Part shown: piece after piece, positions 11,097-22,781 of the stretch
Layout of the letters: the number at the start of each line of letters is the position of its first letter
How positions within the stretch are numbered: position 1 is the first letter of the stretch
NCBI GenBank assembly: GCA_963978905.1
Contig: OZ022260.1
Coordinates: forward strand, 39,430,259-39,494,258
DNA length: 64,000 bases
Reading direction: 5' to 3'
DNA from: Trichostrongylus colubriformis
Lineage: Eukaryota; Nematoda; Chromadorea; Rhabditida; Trichostrongylidae
Translations under genes and position numbers: made by a program
Notes under the pieces: model-generated
The model's database searches: none
What the model was told of the DNA's origin: nothing
Seen by the model: the letters and a program-made list of their open reading frames with translations, nothing else

Positions 11097-12465
11097 GTAT
11101 TGGGTTGAGGAACAAGTCCTTGCCGGTTTTTTTAACCCCGTTTCTAACATTGTTCTCTTCATCTTTCGACAAAGCTTATATATGTTTTCGATGTAGCTTT
11201 TTTACACTACAAAAGACTACCATCTGTTTTTCGATTCCTTCGACTACCTAAAATTTATGAGGTTTGGAAATGAAGTAAGCTGAAGGCAAAAATTTGGCAC
11301 TTGCGCACCTCATTTTTCTCGTCTGCCATTGAAAACAAAAAATTATTTGTGTATATGTTTCGATGGAGCTTTTTCAGCTGTACAGAATGGTACTACTTTT
11401 TTTTACAGATCGCTCACCTTTTTGCTGTTTTTAAGACTCACAAATGTAGAACTCGCAAAAGTGTGCACTTTCGTTATCTCCTCTTCCTCGCCTACCATCG
11501 AGATTAGAGAGGATGTGCACGTAAGCATTCGATAGAGCTTTCTTTGCTTTGCAAGGTGATACCACACTTCTTTTGTATCCTCTCATATTTTAGCATGTAG
11601 GAATAAGTTCCACCTGTTTTTCAATTGAAAATCGCATAATGAATATGAAATTTTTGGCAGAGTGTTTTGTATCATTCGATAGAGCTCTTTTCGCTCTACA
11701 AGACTGTGTTCACGGTTTTTGTTTGAATGAATTTTTGACATTTTTTAGATCATCTAAAAGTCGACAAAATCGAGCATTTTCGTCACATGGTATCAAAAAT
11801 GCTCGGTTTCGTCGACTTTTGAATGATCTAAAAATGGCAAAAACTGATAAGAACAGAAACCGTAAACACCATCTTGTAGAGCGGTAAGAGCTCTATCGAA
11901 TGATACAAAAAACTCTGCCAAAAATATTCATATTCATTATGCAAATTCGAATTGAAAAACAGGTGGAAACTTATTCCTACATGCTAAAATATGAAAGGAT
12001 TCAAAAGATGAGTGGTATCTTCTTGTAGAGCAAGTAAAGCTCTATCAAATGCGTTCATGCACATTCTCTCCAATCTCGATGGTAGGCGAGGAAAAGGAGA
12101 TAACGAAAGTGCACACTTTTGCGAGTTCTACATTTGTGAGTCTTAAAAACAGCAAAAAGATGAGCGATCTGTAAAAAAAAGTAGTACCATTCTGTACAGC
12201 TGAAAAAGCTCCATCGAAACATATACACAAAAAATTTTTTGTTTTCAATGGCAGACGCTAAAAATGAGGTGCGCAAGTGCCAAATTTTTGCCTTCAGCCT
12301 ACTTCGTTCCCAAACCTCACCAATTTTAGGTAGTCGAAGGAATCGAAAAACGGATAAAAGCTTTTCGTAGAGCAAAAAAGCTTTATCGAAAACATGTATA
12401 AGCTTCGTCGAAAGATGAAGAAAACAATGTGAAAAACGGCAAGGTTTTATTCCTCAACCCAATAC
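11097..12465. mobile_element. 1.37-kb palindromic foldback element
   Basis: The sequence from GTATTGGGTTGAGG (11097) to CCTCAACCCAATAC (12465) is one large imperfect palindrome centred near 11780. The ends read TA-TTGGGTTGAGG, as expected for a TA-targeting (Tc1/mariner-type) element. Each arm is built of degenerate repeats of about 170-180 bp, each carrying the motif TTCGATAGAGCTTTTT followed by a complementary GCTCTAC stretch. The same motif occurs in the elements at 14.27 and 29.8 kb. There is no protein-coding content; open frames here are mirror artefacts. Confidence 0.8.
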
Positions 12466-12469
12466 AAGA

Positions 12470-14170
12470 TCGTTTCAGGAAAACGGCCAGTATTTACGGA
12501 TTCAGGGTTCATCTGTTAGTTGTAATTATCTTAATCCACTTTCCAAATGCGAGTGTGACGAGTGTAGTTCTTTAAACGCTAGGAGATGCGAGGTTGATGC
12601 GAAAGTTGCCTTTTTGAGAGTCGAATTTGGAGTCTTGACAAGGGTGAAATACGCTATGCTATGATCATAGAGGAAGCGAGTGATGAGGTTCACGGTTTTC
12701 AGTGATCTCATAATTCATCAGCTGATAGTTGATTCATGACCCGCCTGTGCCGTGAATGAAATCGCAAATCGGGGTCTACCCACGTCTATCGACGACCCCT
12801 TCGTCCCACCCGGACTTGTGGCTCGGTCCTGTGTAAGGGATAAGGTGGAAGGATCTGATTTGCAAGTAGATTACTCTCATAAATGTATCCGGCAAATCGC
12901 ATCTCAACGTCTGACTTCAGGTGAAGCAGAAATGTGTGGCGCATCGACGCCAAGTGCTTTGCCTCTTAAGATTGAGGTAAATAGACAAGTGTCAAAACCA
13001 CTGCACAAATTGAGGAGTTCTATAGCCGCCTAGATGAATCATGCCCCATCCCTGCCGAGCCGAGTCGCTATGTCAGCGTGGATCTGAAGGAACTGTGAAG
13101 GGGAATAAATTTTCTCTGAAAGCAAACATCCCACTTCTGATGAGGTGATGTATGGCGTAAATCGCTCTTGAAACGCGCAGCATGGGGTCATATAACGATC
13201 GGCCTGCCGTGCTGCTGCTCATCACTCAGGCGAGTTGTCAGCGAGGCGTCCGCGGCCGGCTTATTCAACCCTTCTGCATCTACCCCACCGGCTAATGTTG
13301 CAGATGGGCGCGAAAAAGTTTTCGGACTTTTCGCTATTCTGTCTTTTTTTTACTGTCACACTGTTGTCGAGCACCCCGACTTTCATATTCCACAATCTGC
13401 CAAATTTACCCCTTCTAATGTCTTTAAAGACAGTGTTAGGAGTAATGTGGGAGACAGAGAATCTCAAAAGGAAGCATTCACTGAAAAATTACGTGTCTGA
13501 AAAGCCGATGTATGACGAAATCTCCCGCAAAAAGTGCCCCCTTCAGCTGTGGCGGATGCGCCCTCATCAGGGCAAGCCGCCTTGGTTAGGGCAGCCCGCC
13601 TTCTGGCGACGAGCTTCCCCCTGATTGGCCGGGTGAGAGGAGCGAAGGCGAGCGGCACAGCTGAAACGATCGGGGCGCGCTTTCGTGAACAGAACGTCGT
13701 ATACCCTTTTATGATCAGCTGATTATCCTTTTTAGTGGTTTTGATTTTTGCTGCTCATCCGTAGAATTTGCTCGTTTTTCTTTTCTATTCTTATTTGCTT
13801 TTTCATTAACTCTCACTCTATGTCTTCGCTGGGTTGTAGTTGAAGATGGGATGCCTTTTAAGTTTTTTGTATTGTTTTCACGCTGTTTTTGCGCATTGAT
13901 TACCTGGATACATGTCAATGGCAGAGTCGTCGGGGCCACCCGCCTGTTGACGGAATGGTCGTCCACGTCGAAAATCAGTGGTGGGAAAGGGATTCTACTT
14001 TCAAGTTTTCAGTCATTCACTTACGTTTTTCCTTCACCGCCGTATCACTGATCATCTCGCCCGTCATATTCGCCGCTTTTTTCGCATTTCGTTCGATTTT
14101 TCCCTAACACTGCCTGTAAGTGAAGGTCAGGGAAATTAGCAACGTGTACTAACCTAATCTACCTACATCA
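12470..14170. other. Mixed stretch, GC-rich centre, no firm gene
   Basis: A GC-rich segment (about 13190-13690) contains the partly inverted phrases CTTCAGCTGTG and CACAGCTGAAAC, suggesting another degraded inverted-repeat element. Several overlapping open frames on both strands match the composition rather than showing exon signals. No gene is supported. Confidence 0.35.
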
Positions 14171-14259
14171 CCCTTCCCTCGTATTGGGTCGTTCTACAAG
14201 TAAGGTTGTTATTTCAGACAACAATGTTTCCCTTAGACCTACGAGTCTGTGCGGCATTT

Positions 14260-15180
14260 TATACATCGCTCGAAAGAGATTTTTCTGCTCTACAAAGATA
14301 ATGTTTAATTTCAGGCATGTTGAAATGGGTGCGATATCTAAATGGGGTTGGCGAAGTGATGGTGAAGGGGTGGGTCCAGTTGACAAAATTGACCAAACCG
14401 AATTGAAAATATATTTTACTTACAAGGAAAGGCTCCCGGGTCAACGTGACCATTCACGATGGGTTGTATTTGTTCCTATGTAGTTTCAAACGAGGACCTT
14501 AAATCTGCCCACCAAATCTGCCAAACGCTTCTGGGAGTGGAGATATGGAGGTTCTTTGAACATATAATACTATTGTGCGAAAAGCCCGGGAGCCCATAGC
14601 GCGTGAGCCAGACCTTTTTGCGCAATACCGGTGTGATTTTCGTTTTCAGGGGATCGAACTACCCAAATGGACAAGTTTTTAGCCAATTCAAGAATTTGAC
14701 CGAATTTCGGGAAATTCTCATGAGCTATCGGCTGACAACACATTCAAAAAAAGAAGAAGGTGTTGACCTTTGCCGAGAAAATGCCCTTATTTGACACGTG
14801 TTACGTACATTTTTGTTAGTAGATATGCCTGAACGGAACTGATCAACTAAGACATCAATTATCAGACTAGTCAGAGTCAATGATGATTACCACAGATACC
14901 TATTGACTAGTCTAAATTTATTCAAGTCGTTGTGACTACTACAGCATGTAATTATAAGGTTGATTCCAATAGATCAAAAATTTTAGTATACCCATTTCAA
15001 TGTTCATTCGTCTCATGTCTACTTCAATTTAAAATATGCCATCCATACCCCACAGCTATGGATGGAACACGCAGAACACGATAAGACATTTGTTCGGCGC
15101 GAAACCGCCTGGCACGCGCCAAAATTGGGTTGATCAGCATACTCGCCCAAAGTTTGCAACAAGGGGTAATTCGGTCCGTA
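14260..15180 (+). repeat. Copies of foldback-family sequence
   Basis: From 14405 the sequence follows the 3.3-kb foldback element (ACAAGGAAAGGCTCCC, then 14585-14830 matching 3636-3880, then a block ending GGGGTAATTCGGTCCG matching about 4030). Just upstream, 14265-14400 resembles the arm of the TA-flanked foldback at 29.8 kb (GAAAGAGATTTTTCTG then CTCTAC). Two repeat families therefore abut here. The right border is uncertain. Confidence 0.55.
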
Positions 15181-15873
15181 GAACACGAATATAACATTTG
15201 TTCGACGCGAGGTTTACCATGACTTTGATGTTCTCCATGAAACAGATTGTGATATTCTTACTGTGAGGTCAAACAACTCTCGGGACAAGTTTTGAGCAAG
15301 TTTGGTGATCCACCCCATTTCCCAGTACACAGCGCGGGCGCCAAGAGATTTCGCGCCGAATGCCGAATAAATGTCATATTCGTATAGGGGTTTGCAGCCC
15401 AATCGAAAGGTTCTCCAAAAGTCACTTTTCCGACCGCGTCGGACCTCAAGGTCTATCATTGGTGTAAGGCAGCGTTCAGGCCTAGCGATTTTGCGAATTT
15501 GAGACCGTGATCTGCGATTTTGCGACCGCGATTTTGCGATTTTGGCTTTCTTGCAGGATTTTCTCTAGTTTGGCCTCACTTCAACACGTTGACGACCGTT
15601 GACGAATGTGAACATTTGCGCAGAATTTTACAAACAGTCATGAAAGTAAGTGCGATACGACATCGTGTACACGATCCCACGGTGCCACCAAGGTGTGACA
15701 TGTCGTGGCATACGGTTGTCATCGTGCTAAAGTGCCAATTTCGCCTACCATCCTTCACATGTAAGCACTGCTTTATATTGCTCTGATTAAGGTGATTGAT
15801 ATTATACAAGTCATCGCTACGGGTAGTTTAGGGCGTCTGTGAGCGCCTAAAATGATTGTGTTTGTAGAGATAC

Positions 15874-16161
15874 CAGCCAGGCTATCGCACAGTGATACAC
15901 GTGTCGATATCGACTGGACGGTGTTGACTTCTTCCGCATCACGTAGTTCTACCGTGAAATTGTGCAGTGTTACACCGGTGGGATATACGCTCATGATGCA
16001 TTCTGTGAGAAAATCTCGACAAAAACACATGTTTATTTACATACAATACATTGAGATCTTCAGGTTGTACCGGTTACGTCATCGGGGTCTTTGGTTATTC
16101 CATAGTAGTTGTGGATCCATGGCCTTCCTCTATACCGTCCGTGCGTCCTGTGACTGTGATT
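15874..16161 (-). CDS. Two internal exons of an unknown gene
   Basis: Minus-strand exons 16161-16136 and 16002-15874 are joined by an intron with donor GTATAG and a good acceptor (GATTTTCTCACAG). The split codon gives Glu and the frame stays open through 42 further codons to donor G|GTATCT. The product includes ITVTGRTD, HNFTVELRDAEE and SLCDSLA, with two cysteines and an N-glycosylation sequon, which would fit an extracellular domain. No family is recognised. A possible next exon starts after TCATTTTAG (about 15856) and ends in a hydrophobic stretch and stop near 15773. Confidence 0.45.
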
Positions 16162-16769
16162 CTGAAGACGTTAGTTGTGCGATCATGCTTTAAGTGGAGA
16201 AGGGTCATTGGCGATGGTTCTGTGCTGGAAGGCTTTGAGGGTATGCATACTTAACGAGCGCTATAAAAGGGGAGCAACAGGCACGTTTTCTTTTGTGCTG
16301 ATCCTACTAAATATTGTCCGTTAGGTGTGCCTTTCTGTTTGTCACACAATCCATTTGAAATTTTAGTTGTGGGAGAGAAGCACGTAATTAATGCTATAGG
16401 AAAGAAATGAGAGCACGATACAAGGAGTTGGTTAAAGTTGCCTTTTAGAAATTTCATGCAATTCACACCCCTAAAATCACTTGGCGGAGCATGCATGAGC
16501 ACCGTTTTGCGTCTCATGCATATGCTCCTGCTATTTGCAAAAGAATCGCTTGGCACAGTTTCGTTCATCAAAGGCAGTAATATAGGTTATTCGGTTGTTG
16601 CATTCACTCCAATTCTTAAAACTAAAGCTGCGTTCATATCCGACTGAATGGAATTTTCGGCGCATCGGCGATTTGGGATTTTTGACGATGTCACATTACT
16701 AGCACATCAGTTTATCTGCATTACGGCAAATGACCAAAATTGCCGATGAGGCAAACCGTCAATACTCAC

Positions 16770-16897
16770 AAATCGCGGATGCGCCACTGCGCCCTTTTTC
16801 TCAATCGGTACGAATCTTTGCCATGTCGCGAATGCACTTATTCGCCCAAATCGTGGATGCGCCAATGCTCCTTTTTCTCGATCGATAAGTATCCTTT
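16770..16897. repeat. Diverged 50-bp direct repeat
   Basis: A unit starting AAATCGCGGATGCGCC (16770-16819) recurs at 16848-16897 with about 80 percent identity. GCGAT-rich simple sequence of the same flavour appears at 15480-15550 and 59284-59470. Confidence 0.6.
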
Positions 16898-17039
16898 ACT
16901 TGAAACCGATCTGCCAGAAATTTCATTCCATTGGGTGTGAATGAGGCCTTACCGGTGGGCTTAACCAACACGTCGAGCACCACGTAATTTCGATTGATAT
17001 GGCAGTTACGATACGATGCTAGCATTCTTATCATTCTAC

Positions 17040-18545
17040 ATCTCAGCCATTATTCGGCAAAGTCGACCCTAGCAGGTGGAACTGACGAAAGGTGGAACCC
17101 ATTAAAAGCAGTGTCTCTCCCAAATTTCGGGGGCGCGCCTTTCACATGGGGAACGGCGCCACACATATAGTTTTCTCAGACCCCCGATTTCCAATTCAAT
17201 AACTCATTTCAAGAGTTCCCCATTGCACACATTATCCCTCCTACTCTTTTTAATATGAAGCTGGTGTGGTTCATCGGAAGGGGTTCAAAATTTGCAATTC
17301 AAACGGATAGCAAAAGATACTTATTGATGCCATCGCGCGGTTAGCCGAGTAATCAATGCATTTCTTTTTCTGTCTTCTTTTATCTTTATCTTTATCGAAT
17401 GACGTAGACAAGGCCCACGTGGGTATGACAACTCCGAAGAGAAGAAACATCGCGGACTTGGTTAGTGGTACACTCCTGTTGCCTGAATCGCAAACTCTAA
17501 ACAACGGATTGTAGGAAACCCACCCGTCTCCTTGCGAGTGCCACGAAACAATTGAAAAGAAGTATTGTTAAAATGATGATCTTCCACAAAAACATTGTTC
17601 TGAAACAAACTTATGCATCTGGAACGGTAGTAAGGGAGCCCAATCTGATAGTTATGGGGATAGATTCACTTCTAAGGGAGCTGCAGATTTCGTTAAACCT
17701 GTTAAGCTGCCCTAACAAGCTTTCCTACTGAATGAGAGTGAATAAAGTACAAGTAGCTCAAAGTTACGATGAAGTCATGTCAGCATAGCGGTGAGCAGCA
17801 AAGTTGCCAGTTATCCGTACTCCGCGGCGAAAAGGACGAGCCATTGCAAAGCTTGGCAGAAGACCTGGTACATTCGGTACTATGTGTACGGGTCAAAATG
17901 AATAGAGCTCGTTGCTCATATGCTCAGTTACCTGAATAGGGAGTCGCTGCGTCGATAACGAGCTCATGCTCACATTGCCGTACAGACATCAAGCGAAAAG
18001 TGCAAGCTGCTTTTTTAGAATGCTCGCCATCCCACAGCTATGTGTGCCTAATGCACCGTAAGCGAAGTTCCCACGATTTTCGGTGGTGAGTAATGAGTGA
18101 GAGATTGTAACAGAGAAGGGAGACCCACCTTTGAACGCTTGTTGTTGAACCTTCTAAATGAGCTACTCTCGAATGAGTAATGCACACTCAGTGCTCATCA
18201 TAAATGATTGGCTCATATCAGTCCTTCAGATAACCTTTTGCATCGCTGATATGCTTGATGATAAGACACGAAAGTCAGACGTGTTCAGCGTTGCTTAGGT
18301 TTTCCCGCAACGTTCACAGCAAAACGCATGATGGCTCTAAATATAAGTTGCTCAAGAAATGATATAAGATGTACTTAGAGCATTCCTCTGCATAATCAAA
18401 CTGCTGAGAAAATGCCGCCTACCCTTTCGGATTTCTCGCATTGTCTTCCCACCAAAATTGGCTTTTGCTGCTGTCGCATGTAGGCAGGCGTTTTTTACTT
18501 AGGCTTGAAATAGATTATGTGCTTTTAGTGGTGAAAAGGGCGGTG
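17040..18545. other. Stretch with no supported gene
   Basis: No exon with paired splice signals and no recognised element. One short phrase (CAAGCGAAAAGTGC, 17992) also occurs at 33486 beside other repeats. Confidence 0.35.
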
Positions 18546-18547
18546 AT

Positions 18548-18605
18548 AATGTAGTGACAGCTGGCTCGCACGCCCACTATCATGGTGCGGGGATGTGCAC
18601 CTCTA
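18548..18605 (+). repeat. SINE head fragment
   Basis: GTAGTGACAGCTGGC followed by CCCACTATCATGG and TGCGGGGAT matches the tRNA-like 5' head of the SINE copy at 56.8 kb. The remainder is missing. Confidence 0.5.
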
Positions 18606-19032
18606 GTCCATAAAGTATACGTTTAGATAATTACACGACTACTGCAGGTCACTTTGCTCCATACGTCGCTCCTAGCCCTGCCTGTAGGATGACCCTATCT
18701 GATTGCTTCCACCGACTGCGACCTTCAAGAAGCAAAAAGTAATGCACATCTGCACGAGGAAAAGGTAAAAGTGTGTGAATAAAGAAGTTCGTTTGTAATC
18801 AGCAGTAACACGTAATTGATACAAGCCGAACCCTCAAGTTTGATATCAGCGGCTCATGTTCGCGTCGTGCATGTGTGCCAAGGACATCCTCTTGGTCGGC
18901 TAGTTGATACATTAGGGGTAAATGAACATCTCACTTGTTTCTAGAAGAACTAATTCATAGGGTGAGCCTTTCTCACTTGTACTTGAAGATATAAATCTTT
19001 TCCCCCTTTTACACGAAATGTATCTCATTTTA

Positions 19033-20293
19033 GGTTGTCCGGAAAGTAATGAGACAAATGCAGTGGTGAGATTCAACAGTAAGTATCTTTGGAAGTCAAA
19101 ATCGTGAGAAGACAAAACTCTGGAATTTAGTGTTTCAAGACCCGTACATATACGCCACCATGGGCATATGGTCTATTCTGTCTTTATCCTCCACAAACGT
19201 GACAGAGATGGATGAGAAAAAACGCTATAACGAGCAGCTCTCCTTCTACACTATCGTTCAGGTAAATCCGCGGATGAGGCCCATCGGCTTTTGCTGGAAG
19301 AAATGAAGGATCAAGCACCTTCTCGAGCGACGTGCTTCAGATGGTACGGCAAGTTCGACAAAGGAGGGAAATGTCTCGAAGACTGTAGTCGTTCAGGACG
19401 TCCACTGATGCGAAAGAAGCAGCTCATACTTGCCATCTGTGAGGAACGACCTAACGTTACAGTGCGCGAGCTTGCCACCTCCTCGGGTGCCCCTAAATCC
19501 ACGGTACACGATGTTCTTCGTGCGTCAGGTAAAATGGCAGAGTTGTCTCGAGTTCTTCCGCACGCTCTCAGCGCTCGCGACAAGAAGCGTGTTGAAGTGT
19601 GCACTTCTCTGCTCAGCCGTCATCGCACGCTTTCCTGGCTCGACTTCATCGTTACCATGGATGAGAAATATTGTGTTCACGATAACACGGTGCGCCAAAA
19701 CATTGGGTCAACTTCGACGAACTCCCGAAACCACAGCCGAAACACCCCGGTCATGACAAGAAGGAGTTGCTCTCATTTTGGCGGGATATTAACGGCCCGA
19801 TGTTTTGGGAACTGGTTCCAACTGGGTCCATGGTCGACTCTGAATGATTCTGTATTCAGCTGGAAAAAGTAGCTGAAATTCTGCGAAGTCGTCGTCGTGG
19901 GAGAGGCAGAATCCTACTGCTCATGGATAACGCCAGGCCATACACGTCGAAAAGGACTCAGAATAAGCTAAAAGAGCTGGAGGTCAAACTTGTGCCTGAT
20001 CCACCGTACTCACCAGATCTCGCCCCAACAGACTTCCTCATATTTCGTTCCCTTCAATCCTCTCTTGCTGGAAAAAAATTCACCAATCGGGAGGACGTCG
20101 AAATAGCTGTCAACAACTTCTTGAAGTCGAAGTCTGGGCAGTTCTTTGCTAGTGGAATCAGATCTCTACCGCAAAGATGGCAATATGTGAAGGAACACAA
20201 TGGCGAATATTATGGTAAATGATATTGATTTATAAGAAAGTTACTGACGAATCACTGTACTACGACATCTGTCTCATTACTTTTCGGACAACC
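19033..20293 (+). mobile_element. Nearly complete mariner transposon
   Basis: Inverted ends GGTTGTCCGGAAAGTAATG and its complement, flanked by TA on both sides (19031-19032, 20294-20295). The 1261-bp length is normal for mariner. The interior encodes a transposase whose three acidic residues are all present: IVTMDEK (D1), LLMDNARPY (D2) and SPDLAPTDF (D3), with 34 residues between D2 and D3 (DD34D). A helix-turn-helix region precedes them. It resembles nematode mariners of the kind described in hookworms (bandit-like); that subfamily call is from memory of the family and is tentative. Confidence 0.9.
19213..20222 (+). pseudogene. Mariner transposase, two frameshifts and one stop
   Basis: Reading starts at ATG GAT GAG (19213). 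The frame must shift near 19255-19265, where the helix-turn-helix region begins, and again near 19695, just after the MDEK block. A TGA interrupts the restored frame near 19845. From 19923 the last 99 codons are open to TGA (20222). Catalytic acidic residues survive, so inactivation looks recent. Frameshifts could in part be sequence error. Confidence 0.8.
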
Positions 20294-20295
20294 TA

Positions 20296-21230
20296 ATACT
20301 TATTACTCCGGGAAAGGTCATCGAGAGGCATTCATACAACTTCGATGAGAACAGTGGTCTCTTTTCATAGGCGTTAGTTTCACATTAGAATCCTTCCATA
20401 TTTACTGCAACTTTCTCATCCAAGATTCTGCTACTCCCATCATCCCAGCACAACCGTATGCGTTCTACATGATCACCTGTGCATGGATTCTACTACACCA
20501 CCTTCCACGTCACTCTCCCATGTTTCCAGATTATGAGCCTTCCCTCTCTCATCTCACTATGACCCCATGACCCTAGCATGATGAGAAAACCCATTTTTAT
20601 ACGTCATCGGCATATCGAATTCATGTCTCCTTACCATCACTAACCCCTCAGTGGCGCACATCTTCAACTTACTCTATGCTAGCCAGCACTGACCTCTTAG
20701 CATCCCGCAGCTTCAACTCCAGCTTCCACCATTCTTCCAGAATTGATGACCTACCAGCCCCGAATTTCAATTCCTGCTCAAACATTTATACCTACTAGCC
20801 ACTCACAAACTCCTGGTCCCCTCTATGGTGCACCCTCACCGTTCCGTCACCCATCCCATTATGCTCCTCGAGTTAGATCCTCTAGAGGCGAGTGAGATGT
20901 TCATTTACCACTAGTGTATCAATTAGCTAACAATGAGAATATTTTTAGGTACACATGCGTGGATCATAGGTCACTGATAACAAACTTGAGAGTTCAGTTT
21001 TTATCAACGGAGTGTTGCAAACTGCAAAGTACGAAAGAACATTATTTGTACACTTTCACCTTTTCCTCGTTTACATGTATATTACCTTTTGCATCTTTAT
21101 GGTTAACAGCCGATGGAAGCAATCAAATAGGGAAGCCCTACAGGCAAGGATGGGAGGCACGAGGTGAGGTGCGAAGTGAATCACAGTAGTCCTGTAATTA
21201 TCCTACCTTATACTTTATGAACTAGAGACC
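20296..21230. other. Stretch with no firm gene
   Basis: One plus-strand frame (about 20950-21186) opens after GAATATTTTTAG and stays open for nearly 80 codons, but no partner exon or donor was identified. The rest is featureless. Confidence 0.35.
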
Positions 21231-21232
21231 TT

Positions 21233-21465
21233 CACCCATGGTGCGGGGATCATATCCCGCTTCGACACCCAACCAGGCCAACCGAGACTTCCATCCCACT
21301 GGGGCAGTGAATTAGTACCGTACTCGTCTGATAGGATAAAAACACTGACTTGTACATCGGCTGGTCCCAGCGATGCATCGTATAGGCCGAAGCGCATTCA
21401 CCTGCTAGTGAGATTCCGATTGGAACTAGGGTGTGCGGCACATCCCATAGAAGGGACTGATTGAA
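21233..21465 (+). repeat. SINE copy, 5'-truncated
   Basis: Matches the 56.8-kb SINE from the B-box region (GGGGATCATATCCCGC) through the conserved phrases CTGACTTGTACATCGGCTGG and the 3' block CGATTGGAACTAGGGTGTG. The A-box head is missing. About 75-80 percent similar by eye. Confidence 0.65.
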
Positions 21466-22398
21466 TAAGTAGGTTGTTCCGCCGATCATTCAGAAGAAAC
21501 GCTTTTCATTGATTAAGATCCTTAACGGTGGAATGGCTGAGCACAGGACAGAGCAGCTCTTTGACTTGAGATCACTTATGGTTGGCATTTGGGATGATAG
21601 CAGGCGAAAAACATTTTGAGCTTAATACAACCAACTCCTTTGTGAACTTGGACCAGTCGCATTAGATTGTAGGGGAATTTTTGTAACAACCTTTTTTTTG
21701 AATTTTTCTCTTTCATATCTATCGAACGGGTCGAATTACTCCTGGGTAGAATTAACACCACCTCATCGGTTGAAGAGGCGGCGGGGTTGCTTTGGGTAAG
21801 AAGTGCCAAAAGATTTATTAATATCAGTGATGAGTTTCTGAAGGACATGAAAAAAGACCAGTGGGCGGAGCATACCCTATCTTTATAACAAAAATTCATA
21901 TCATCACTCACAATAGGTTTAGCGTGATACTCATTGCAAAAACTGCAATTTATTTCGGAAGTGGTCTGGAGACCGGGAGAGAAGTAGAAGTGGTCAGTGA
22001 TAGTTAGCGCAGTGGAAAGACGATAAATTCTAACGGTGAGCGGAGCTTAAACGATGAAATTTATAATGTGGTTCCAATAAGCATGAGGAAAAAAATCAAT
22101 CAAATTTGGAGGCAAATGTTGCTCACAATGAGTAGGTCCGCGTCGGGATAGGCGGAGCCAAAATCAGAAAATGCGTGACGGATGTGAGATTGTATTGAGA
22201 CTAAGAAAATTGTAGCAAAGCTACAATAATTAGAAGTTGTCGATTGCTGTTCTTTTCTGCTCGATGGCCGTGTGAGAGTGATCAACCGTGGTCAGTTTTC
22301 CGCTTCAACTTCAATGAAAAAATTAAAAGTTAAATATGTTAGAATAATAAGTGTTAGTAGAATGCTTCGTTTCGCCTTAACCCCATACGAACCATTGT

Positions 22399-22443
22399 TC
22401 TCACCAACCCCTGAGGCTCTTCAGTGAGGTGGGGTTGGTGAGA
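22399..22443. repeat. 13-bp-stem hairpin
   Basis: A perfect inverted repeat, CTCACCAACCCC (22400-22411) and GGGGTTGGTGAG (22431-22442), extended by one T-A pair, with a 19-base loop. It lies about 340 bp past the stop of the Penelope-like element on the minus strand and could belong to its 3' untranslated region. Function unknown. Confidence 0.6.
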
Positions 22444-22781
22444 TTAAAAAGCGTGTTGAATCAAGTGAGTCCATGTTGATTAGAGAGGAAAAAGGAAGTA
22501 AGACAGTAAGTAGAGTGAGAGATGAGAAAAAGGAGTTGCAAAGGAAATGAAATAGTAAACTACACAAAAAAAGCAAAGAAGAGGACATTAGCTAATTGAA
22601 GGTATTAATTAGGCCACACAATTTAAATTAATAGGTTTGATACGCAGTCAAGACTAGATCAGATAGTGGCTGAGGGGCATGCAATCAACAAAGGAAGGAG
22701 CAATTGGTTATGCATAAGGAGTGCAATTTAGTAAGGACCAAAATGGGATAAAACTGGCTGTACTGCGCGTAAGCCCAATTA

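Noticed and set aside
13130..13180. CTGATGAG...GAAAC resembling a hammerhead core
   Set aside because: The intervening 26 bases do not form stem II and flanking stems are absent.
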